From: an uncultured Campylobacter sp.
GTDB lineage: Bacteria; Campylobacterota; Campylobacteria; Campylobacterales; Campylobacteraceae
Assembly (NCBI GenBank): GCA_949294425.1
Contig: CASFHJ010000255.1
Coordinates: 1 to 5,099, forward strand
Length of the DNA stretch: 5,099 nucleotides
Direction: 5' to 3'
In this document: one piece after another, positions 1 through 5,099 of the stretch
Layout of the letters: the number at the start of each line of letters is the position of its first letter
Position numbering within the stretch: the first letter of the stretch is position 1
Program-made: the position numbers and the translations under genes
Notes under the pieces: model-generated
What the model was told of the DNA's origin: nothing
Database searches by the model: none
The model's input: only the letters and a program-made list of their open reading frames with translations

Positions 1-1
1 A

Positions 2-973
2 ATTTTATGGGATAATGATAATAATACCATAGAGCAGGTTTTAATACCCATAAATGGCTCTGATTTGCAAATTCATATTTATAAGGATTTAGATGAAAGA
101 TATACTATAAGTTTTACCCCTGTTGCTTATGAAATTCAAGAAAGAGTTTTATCCATAAATATAGAAAATTCAGCCTATCAAGATGTAGAAAGAGTAAGTG
201 GAAGCACTCCCTTAGCTAGAGCCATGAGAAATGCTTTTAGAGGAAGTATTGATTTTAAGGCTATGCAAAAAGGAGATAGGGTAAGCATACTTTATGAAAG
301 AAAGGAAAGGCTAGGTCAAAGATTTGGCGATATAAATGTAAAAATGGCTGTGGTTGAAATAAATAAAAAACCTAAAAAAGTTTTCTTTTTTGATGATGCT
401 TATTTTGATGAAAAGGGTAAAGAAGTGGAGTCTTTTTTACTAACTACCCCTGTTAAATTCACAAGGATAAGCTCTCGCTTCACAAGGGCTAGGTATCATC
501 CTGTGCTTAAAAGATATAGGGCGCATTTAGGGGTTGATTATGCTGCACCTACTGGAACTCCTGTTAGAAGTGCTGGAAATGGAGTTATAAGCTTTGTGGG
601 AAATAAAGGAGGTTATGGAAAGACTGTGCAAATAAACCATGGACAAGGTTATAGCACCCTATATGCCCATCTTAGCAGATTTGCTGCTGTAAGAAAGGGA
701 CAAAGGGTAAGTCAGGGGCAAACCATAGCTTATGTTGGTTCAACTGGGCTTAGCACAGGACCCCATCTTCATTTCGGGCTTTATCTAAATAATAAGGCTA
801 TAAATCCTCTTTCTGTGGTTAAGATAAGTAGATCAGAGCTAAAAGGTGATAAGAAAAAAGAATTTCAAAATATTATTAAAGATTATGAAAATACCTTGCA
901 AAGATATTTAGAGCTTGGTAATGTCTTACCGCCTAAGGAACCAGCAAGTTTTGAACCTTATGTGGAGCTTTAA
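2..973 (+). CDS. csd3: Csd3/Pgp3-type M23 peptidoglycan metallopeptidase (5' end cut by window edge)
   Basis: Periplasmic zinc peptidase of the M23 (LytM) family that trims or cleaves peptidoglycan cross-bridges. In Helicobacter pylori the homologue Csd3 (HdpA) acts as a DD-carboxypeptidase/endopeptidase needed for helical shape; Campylobacter counterparts are called Pgp3. The frame is open to the left edge (it begins ILWDNDNNTIEQVLIPING), so the TTG at 65 is not the real start. 323 residues are visible; the signal peptide and perhaps 80-100 residues are missing, judging from the roughly 400-residue family. The visible part starts in the non-catalytic N-terminal region. The LytM domain follows at about residues 150-270, with HLGVD (His at 524-526, Asp at 536-538), YAHLS (His at 668-670) and GPHLHFG (His at 764-766 and 770-772). 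These are the expected zinc ligands and catalytic histidines, so the enzyme looks active. A charged, probably helical tail ends the protein. The stop overlaps the mgtE start. The family is certain; Csd3 rather than another M23 paralogue rests on recalled similarity across the whole visible protein. Confidence 0.9.
   Translation: MLWDNDNNTIEQVLIPINGSDLQIHIYKDLDERYTISFTPVAYEIQERVLSINIENSAYQDVERVSGSTPLARAMRNAFRGSIDFKAMQKGDRVSILYERKERLGQRFGDINVKMAVVEINKKPKKVFFFDDAYFDEKGKEVESFLLTTPVKFTRISSRFTRARYHPVLKRYRAHLGVDYAAPTGTPVRSAGNGVISFVGNKGGYGKTVQINHGQGYSTLYAHLSRFAAVRKGQRVSQGQTIAYVGSTGLSTGPHLHFGLYLNNKAINPLSVVKISRSELKGDKKKEFQNIIKDYENTLQRYLELGNVLPPKEPASFEPYVEL
964..967 (+). promoter_or_regulatory. Ribosome binding site for mgtE inside the peptidase gene
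   Basis: GGAG lies five bases before the ATG at 973, within the last codons of the upstream peptidase gene. It supports the 973 start. Together with the TAATG stop/start overlap, it suggests that ribosomes finishing the peptidase can reinitiate on mgtE. No room remains between the two genes for a separate leader or Mg2+ riboswitch. Confidence 0.75.
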
Positions 974-2316
974 TGAATGAGGATTTCTTAAAGGCAAAAG
1001 AGCTTTTAAAACTAGCCTCTAGGGCTCAGTGTAATGCAGATGAGCTTGTAAGTGCCTTAAGACTACTAAAAGAAGAGAATGAAGATCTTTACATACAAAG
1101 CCTTAAATCACTAAGCCTTAATAACTTAGCAAACGTAGCTGTTTTGATGCCTGAATTTATGCTAAGTGATATGCTCTCATCTTTTAGCACGGCAGTTCTT
1201 GCTAGGGCTGTTGATGAGCTAGAAAGCGATGATGCCACGGATTTAATCCAAACCTTAGAGCATATAGACGAGCAAAAAGCAAGGCTTATACTAAATAGTG
1301 TTGAAAAAGAACACAAAAAAGATATAAGCCTACTAAAATCTTATGAAAAAAATTCAGCCGGCGCTTATATGCAGACTGAATTCTTACAAGCCTTTTTGGA
1401 CGAAAGCTTAGAAAGTGCAGTTCAAAGATATAAAAAACTTAGAGCCAGTGGAGAAATAGAACAAGTGCAGCATTTTTTTGTAACAGATAAAGACAATGTG
1501 CTAAGCTTTTGTTTACCTTTTTCTGAAGCATTATTTCTTGACTTTGATACTAAATTTAAGGACTTAGATAAGGCAAATTTGAAACTTATAAAAAATTTTG
1601 TCTATGATAGTGATTCTATAGATAAGGTTGTAAATTTGGTAAAAAGCTATGATCTAAGCGTTGTGGCTGTGCTTGATAAAAATATGCGTTTAATGGGACG
1701 CATAACTTATGATGATATACATGATTATTTGCAAGAGCAAGCAACTGAACAAATTTATAATCTAGTTGGTGTTGATGATGAGGCAGAGGAAGAAACGATT
1801 TTAAAGGCTACAAAGGCAAGAGGCTTTTGGCTTTTTATAAATTTAATCACCTCCTTAGTATCTGCAAATATCATCTCTTTATTTTCCGGAGAGATAGAAA
1901 GCCTAGTAGCTTTAGCTGTTTTAATGCCTATAGTTGCTTCTATGGGTGGAAATACAGGCTCTCAAGCCCTCACAGTTACGGTTAGAAGGCTTTCTTTGGG
2001 AGAGATAAAATTTGCCAAGGCAAAATATATTATATTAAGAGAGCTTAAAATTTCTCTTTTAAATGGCTTTTTGTTCGCTCTTATTATGGGTTCTGTGGCT
2101 TATTTATGGTTTGGCATACATCTGCTTGGGGTAGTGATTGCTCTTTCTATGCTTATAAATTTAGGACTAGCCGGTTTTATAGGCTCTATAGTGCCTCTTT
2201 CTTTGAAGAAATTAGGCTATGATCCGGCGGTTGGCTCTAGCGTTATACTAACCGCCTTAACAGATGCCTTAGGCTTTTTTAGCTTTTTACTTTTGGCAAA
2301 ACTTATTTTGCTTTAG
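973..2316 (+). CDS. mgtE: MgtE family magnesium transporter/channel
   Basis: Inner-membrane Mg2+ channel/transporter of the MgtE (SLC41-like) family, 447 residues, a full family length. Residues 1-130 form the helical MgtE N domain and end in the typical linker SAGAYMQTEF (128-137). Residues about 138-258 hold two CBS domains; the second is clear (VVAVLDKNMRLMGRITYDDI). The connecting helix follows, then about five membrane segments near 283-305, 310-332, 357-380, 385-410 and 420-446. The hallmark MPIVASMGGNTGSQ lies at 318-331. TDALGFFSF near the C-terminus carries the pore aspartate (Asp431) expected from the Thermus protein. In characterised MgtE proteins the N and CBS domains bind Mg2+ and close the pore when cytoplasmic Mg2+ is high; the acidic patch after CBS2 (VDDEAEEE) fits that type of sensor. 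The start is set by GGAG five bases upstream and a one-base overlap with the peptidase gene, so expression is probably operonic. The 3' end overlaps the opposing peptide transporter gene by 14 bp. Co2+ or other divalent cations could also be carried. Confidence 0.96.
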   Translation: MNEDFLKAKELLKLASRAQCNADELVSALRLLKEENEDLYIQSLKSLSLNNLANVAVLMPEFMLSDMLSSFSTAVLARAVDELESDDATDLIQTLEHIDEQKARLILNSVEKEHKKDISLLKSYEKNSAGAYMQTEFLQAFLDESLESAVQRYKKLRASGEIEQVQHFFVTDKDNVLSFCLPFSEALFLDFDTKFKDLDKANLKLIKNFVYDSDSIDKVVNLVKSYDLSVVAVLDKNMRLMGRITYDDIHDYLQEQATEQIYNLVGVDDEAEEETILKATKARGFWLFINLITSLVSANIISLFSGEIESLVALAVLMPIVASMGGNTGSQALTVTVRRLSLGEIKFAKAKYIILRELKISLLNGFLFALIMGSVAYLWFGIHLLGVVIALSMLINLGLAGFIGSIVPLSLKKLGYDPAVGSSVILTALTDALGFFSFLLLAKLILL

Positions 2317-2324
2317 ATATTTTT
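2296..2324 (+). terminator. Marginal terminator-like hairpin at the end of mgtE
   Basis: GCAAAA (2296-2301), loop CTTA, TTTTGC (2306-2311) forms a perfect 6-bp stem. It is followed on the plus strand by TTTAG and a T-rich run including TTTTT at 2320-2324. The stem has only two G:C pairs and the T-tract is interrupted, so termination is likely to be weak. It lies inside the coding overlap of the two convergent genes. On the minus strand the stem is followed by an A-rich stretch, so it would not serve the peptide transporter gene. It could be chance in AT-rich DNA. Confidence 0.3.
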
Positions 2325-3802
2325 ATTATTAAATTTCTGCATAAAAATAAAAGTAAAAAAGATACAAAAAGCATGAGGGCTAAAAATGAAAATATATCTG
2401 GCAAATTTTGTATCTTGTCATTAGAGACATTTCCGCCTATCAAACCAGCTATTACATTTCCTAGTGCAGATGATACAAACCAAAGACCCATTACTTGATT
2501 TTTTATCAAATTTGGAGCTATCTTAGTCATTATAGATAAGCCAACAGGAGAAAGACAAATTTCTCCCAAGGTTAAGAAAAATATAGCTAAGATGATGTAA
2601 AGCATAGAAACCCTAGCTCCACCTCCTTCTAAGACTGCTAAAGAGGCAAGATACATTATAAAAAAGCATATCGCTCCGCCAAGTAAGCCAAAAGAAAATT
2701 TAGTAAGAGAAGAAAGCTCTAAACCCTTTCTAGCTAAAAAGACCCATATAAAGGCTATTATAGGTGCAAAGGTGATGATGAAAAGAGGGTTGAAGGATTG
2801 AAACCAAGGTGTTGGAATTTCAAAACCAAAGATAACTCTTTGTGTGTAGCTTTGTGCAAAGAGATTAAAAGAGGTTGGTTTTTGCTCGAAAACAGACCAA
2901 AAAATAGAGGCTGCGAGTAATAAAACCACAAAGATTATCAAATTTTTCTTTTCAGCTAAATTTAAGGAGCTAAAAAAGAAAAGATATATAAAATAAATGG
3001 TTGTAAGAGCTACTATAAGAAAGATCATTTTTTCACTTATAGATATAGGATCTAGTTTTATAAGACCAGTTAAGGATAAAAACAAAAATCCAAATATCAA
3101 AAGCAAACAAAGTGCTAGTATCCATTTTGTAGTGTAGCTTATCTCTTTTACCGCGTCCCATTTTGAGCTTAAGCCGATTTTTTCATCAAATTCCTTGAAA
3201 TTTGGTATAACCACAAAGTAAAAAATGATAAGAGCTATAAGCATACCTATGCCACCTGCACCAAAGCCAAGGTGCCAACCATATTCTTTTTGCAAAAATC
3301 CACAAACTATAGGTGCAACAAAGGCACCTAAATTTATACCCATATAAAATATAGTAAATCCAGAATCCACCCTAGGATCATCTTTTTTGTAAAGTAAGGA
3401 AATCATAACAGAAGAGCAGGTTTTAAAAAGTCCAGTGCCTATAACTATAAGAGCTAGACCTAGGAAGAAAAATTCTGTTTGAAAATATGAAAGTCCTATA
3501 CTTAAATGCCCTAAAGCTATTATCACACAGCCCAAAAACACAGATAGCTTAAGCCCTAGTATATTATCAGCTATCCAGCCTCCGGGTAAGGCAGCAAGAT
3601 AAAGACAAGAGCCAAAAATTCCAACTATGGCAGAAGCTTGTGCCTTATCCATACCTAAACCACCTTCAAATATAGCAGCCGCCATAAAAAGTAAAAGTAA
3701 GGGACGAATTCCATAAAAGGAAAATCTTTCCCAAAGTTCTGTCATAGAAAGTGAAAATATAGGTTTTGGATGACCTAAAAAAGCCTTATCTAAGTCTTTC
3801 AT
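2303..3802 (-). CDS. dtpT: POT/PTR2 family proton-dependent oligopeptide transporter
   Basis: Inner-membrane proton symporter of the POT (PTR2) branch of the major facilitator superfamily, importing di- and tripeptides. At 499 residues it is a full bacterial length with about 14 hydrophobic segments. Family marks are all present: the proton-coupling ELWERFSFYG motif (residues 22-31, Glu22/Glu25/Arg26) at the start of helix 1, GGWIAD (74-79) between helices 2 and 3, a conserved Lys127 in helix 4 (GLFKT), the second PTR2 signature FTIFYMGINLGA (149-160), FWSVFEQ (301-307) in helix 7, and LGEICLSPVG (412-421) in helix 10 with Glu414. No key residue is missing. The ATG at 3800-3802 follows AGGAGA with a 4-base gap, and the protein begins with a short hydrophilic stretch and then helix 1, so this start is secure. 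porA lies 66 bp upstream on the same strand. The symbol is borrowed from the general family name; peptide versus amino acid or nitrate-type substrates cannot be fixed from sequence, though the ExxERF motif favours peptides. Confidence 0.95.
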   Translation of the reverse strand: MKDLDKAFLGHPKPIFSLSMTELWERFSFYGIRPLLLLFMAAAIFEGGLGMDKAQASAIVGIFGSCLYLAALPGGWIADNILGLKLSVFLGCVIIALGHLSIGLSYFQTEFFFLGLALIVIGTGLFKTCSSVMISLLYKKDDPRVDSGFTIFYMGINLGAFVAPIVCGFLQKEYGWHLGFGAGGIGMLIALIIFYFVVIPNFKEFDEKIGLSSKWDAVKEISYTTKWILALCLLLIFGFLFLSLTGLIKLDPISISEKMIFLIVALTTIYFIYLFFFSSLNLAEKKNLIIFVVLLLAASIFWSVFEQKPTSFNLFAQSYTQRVIFGFEIPTPWFQSFNPLFIITFAPIIAFIWVFLARKGLELSSLTKFSFGLLGGAICFFIMYLASLAVLEGGGARVSMLYIILAIFFLTLGEICLSPVGLSIMTKIAPNLIKNQVMGLWFVSSALGNVIAGLIGGNVSNDKIQNLPDIFSFLALMLFVSFLLLFLCRNLIIKISKAK

Positions 3803-3806
3803 CTTT

Positions 3807-3812
3807 TCTCCT
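3807..3812 (-). promoter_or_regulatory. Ribosome binding site of the peptide transporter gene
   Basis: On the minus strand AGGAGA stands four bases before the ATG at 3802-3800. It is a near-consensus Shine-Dalgarno sequence and decides the start of the POT transporter gene. Confidence 0.85.
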
Positions 3813-3830
3813 AGTTTTTGTGCTAGTGCT

Positions 3831-3836
3831 TTTATA
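3831..3836 (-). promoter_or_regulatory. Possible -10 element for the peptide transporter gene
   Basis: On the minus strand TATAAA sits in the stretch ATTTTATAAAAG, about 28 bases before the start codon. This would give a leader of roughly 20 nt that includes the ribosome binding site. Campylobacter sigma-70 promoters depend mainly on the -10 box and lack a conserved -35 box, so this one hexamer is the only support. It sits next to the hairpin at 3846-3865, so the same T-rich bases might instead be a distant terminator tail. Confidence 0.3.
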
Positions 3837-3845
3837 AAATGTGAG

Positions 3846-3870
3846 TATCCCTCAATAGAGGGATATTTTT
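3846..3870. terminator. Hairpin terminator between porA and the peptide transporter gene
   Basis: TATCCCTC (3846-3853), loop AATA (3854-3857) and GAGGGATA (3858-3865) form a perfect 8-bp stem with a tetraloop, directly after the porA stop codon. On the plus strand it is followed at once by TTTTT (3866-3870), a textbook intrinsic terminator layout. On the minus strand (the porA direction) it is preceded by AAAAA and followed by CTCACATTTTAT, so the T-tract is short and offset by six bases. It probably ends most porA transcripts but may leak. It can also stop any transcript arriving on the plus strand from the mgtE side. Confidence 0.75.
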
Positions 3871-5098
3871 AAAATGCGTATCTAGCTTGTAAGCGAACTG
3901 TTTGTCTGGTATCATCATAAACTTTTCCATCAACCTTTAGCATAGAATACCATCCAAAGAAAGTTAAGTTCTTGCTATATTTATAGTCTATATCAAAAAC
4001 GCCTTCCATTTTATCGCCATTGCCTATATAGTTACTCGTGCTTACATTAACAGCATCAGAGGTTCCGCCATAAACAGCTCTTAAGCCTATCCTTAAATCA
4101 GAAGGTAATGTGTAGCCAACAGAAGCATATCCAAAGCTTGAAACACCGCTACTTACAGCAGACCAAGAACCCATGGTATAAAGAATTTCTCTACCAACTA
4201 CATTAAGTCCAGCAGAGCCTGTATCCTCTATGGTATTTAAAGAAAGCTTATCTTTTTTACCTAGCATTATACCGCCAAGAGTTCCATCAAAGCCGTAAGC
4301 TTTAAGGGTTCCGTATATATTTATAAGTTGTCCATTATCAAGGGATATGGTATTTTTTAATTGATTACTATTTATTGTATTTCCTAGATAGGTAGCTCTT
4401 AATTTCCAGCTTAAACCATCGCTTATATCAAGTAGATAGCTTAAATCAGCAGCGTAAAATGTAGCTGTTTTATCAAGGTGAGCTGCCCATACTCCAAAGT
4501 CAAGACCACTTCCGCCTATGTTTTTACCTAAAACAGCAGCACCATACATATTGTATTTATATAGTCTTTGGTTGTTTTCAGCTGCATTAGCAAAATACAT
4601 ATCAAAGCTAGCAGAATCGCCGTCTCCTTCGTTTTCTTCAAAGCTATCTACTGCAAAGGCAGCTAATGTTAAATCATCGCTTGGCTTATAAAAAAACTTA
4701 GCAGCTGTTCCAACAGAATCAGAAGTCCATATAGTCCTTAATTCTTGGCGACCTAGTATGGTAGAAAAGCCGTAATCAGAAAGATCATATTGCAAATAAG
4801 CCTGTCTTAGGTTAAAAGGATTACTTGTAGGGGTTCCAGGGCTTGGAAAATAGCTACTACTACCATCGTTTCCATAACCAGAGGCAGTATCGTTTGCATA
4901 CTGGGTTTGACCAAAGATCTTAAAGCCATCTCCAATATCAGCTTTAAGCCCTAGTCTTACCCTTATTTTATGGTTTTGTTTACCATTTGTAGAGGCTTCG
5001 GTGTTACTTAACACATCTGCTTCTTTTTCTCTAGCATCTTGGAACCTATATCTTAACTCACCCGTAAAATCGACATTTTTTATAGCTTCTTCTAAGGG
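3869..5098 (-). CDS. porA: Major outer membrane porin PorA/MOMP (5' end cut by window edge)
   Basis: Trimeric beta-barrel general porin of the Campylobacter outer membrane, and in C. jejuni the dominant surface antigen and adhesin. The frame is open to the right edge, so the GTG at 5014 is not the start. 409 residues are visible, beginning PLEEAIKNVDFTGELRYRF. Mature C. jejuni MOMP starts with TPLEEAIK, so only the signal peptide and about one mature residue are missing. Other family landmarks are AAFAVDSF (about 146-153 of the visible protein), LYKYNMYGAAVLGK, NTIEDTGSAGLNVVGREILYT (split around 287-309), GYTLPSDLRIG, VYGGTSDAV and the C-terminal VRLQARYAF, whose final Phe is the usual BAM-complex signal. 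Likely surface loops are the Ser/Pro-rich stretch at about 80-95 (SSSYFPSPGTPTSNPF) and an acidic stretch at about 154-165 (EENEGDGDSASF). The known MOMP structure is an 18-strand barrel; the length here fits. No frameshift or internal stop is seen. The promoter lies outside the window; a hairpin follows the stop. Confidence 0.95.
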   Translation of the reverse strand, partial: PLEEAIKNVDFTGELRYRFQDAREKEADVLSNTEASTNGKQNHKIRVRLGLKADIGDGFKIFGQTQYANDTASGYGNDGSSSYFPSPGTPTSNPFNLRQAYLQYDLSDYGFSTILGRQELRTIWTSDSVGTAAKFFYKPSDDLTLAAFAVDSFEENEGDGDSASFDMYFANAAENNQRLYKYNMYGAAVLGKNIGGSGLDFGVWAAHLDKTATFYAADLSYLLDISDGLSWKLRATYLGNTINSNQLKNTISLDNGQLINIYGTLKAYGFDGTLGGIMLGKKDKLSLNTIEDTGSAGLNVVGREILYTMGSWSAVSSGVSSFGYASVGYTLPSDLRIGLRAVYGGTSDAVNVSTSNYIGNGDKMEGVFDIDYKYSKNLTFFGWYSMLKVDGKVYDDTRQTVRLQARYAF

Positions 5099-5099
5099 T

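Noticed and set aside
1089..1316. 75-codon minus-strand open frame inside mgtE
   Set aside because: It is antisense to the conserved MgtE N domain, is rich in Ser/Leu as expected of a shadow frame, and has no family resemblance.
1345..1478. A7 and T7 runs in mgtE that could be phase-variable
   Set aside because: Campylobacter phase variation mostly uses G/C runs of eight or more. Short A/T runs are ordinary at this base composition, and the frame is intact.
2266..2280. GCCTTAGGC followed by six T, resembling a small terminator
   Set aside because: The stem is only three or four pairs, and the bases simply encode the conserved DALGFF pore motif of MgtE.
2318..2349. Inverted repeat TATTTTTAT / ATAAAAATA with a 14-base loop
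   Set aside because: All pairs are A:T, the loop is long, and the sequence lies in the coding end of the transporter gene; likely chance in AT-rich DNA.
2303..3802. Possible pseudogene, since POT genes are broken in some Campylobacter strains
   Set aside because: The frame is complete at 499 residues with all POT motifs and a good ribosome binding site.
1..5099. Mobile element, CRISPR, tRNA or new defence system
   Set aside because: No terminal repeats, arrays, cloverleaf RNA, integrase or transposase are seen. Coding fills the window except for 66 bp, and all four proteins belong to known core families.

Overview
This is a low-GC, gene-dense chromosomal segment that reads as Campylobacter (Campylobacterota). 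The strongest pointer is the right-hand gene. Its product starts with PLEEAIKNVDFTGELRYR, has an AAFAVDSF block and an IED...GREILYTMGS block, and ends in VRLQARYAF, which matches the Campylobacter major outer membrane protein PorA (MOMP). The left-hand gene closely resembles the Helicobacter/Campylobacter Csd3-type cell-shape peptidase. I cannot name the species; C. jejuni-group relatives such as C. upsaliensis or C. helveticus are possible, but this is a guess.

Layout: two plus-strand genes (2-2316) face two minus-strand genes (2303-5098). On the plus strand, a Csd3/Pgp3-type M23 peptidoglycan peptidase, cut by the left edge, overlaps by one base (TAATG) a complete MgtE magnesium transporter/channel gene, so the two are probably co-transcribed and translationally coupled. 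The end of mgtE overlaps the end of a complete proton-dependent oligopeptide transporter (POT/PTR2 family) on the minus strand by 14 bp. Upstream of the transporter on the same strand, after a 66-bp gap, lies porA, cut by the right edge almost exactly at the signal-peptide cleavage site. The gap holds a perfect 8-bp GC-containing hairpin (terminator), a possible -10 element and a good ribosome binding site for the transporter gene. There is no other non-coding stretch.

The genes share an envelope theme: wall trimming and cell shape (Csd3), Mg2+ entry (MgtE), peptide uptake through the inner membrane (POT transporter) and general outer-membrane diffusion (PorA). For a bacterium that lives largely on amino acids and peptides, the porin and peptide transporter could form successive steps of peptide uptake, but this is inference. 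I found no mobile element, CRISPR array, RNA gene, toxin or new defence system. The most interesting features are in gene arrangement: the coupled peptidase-mgtE pair, the 14-bp convergent overlap with only a marginal terminator, and a hairpin whose T-tract faces the plus strand, which could leave long antisense RNA across the transporter gene.
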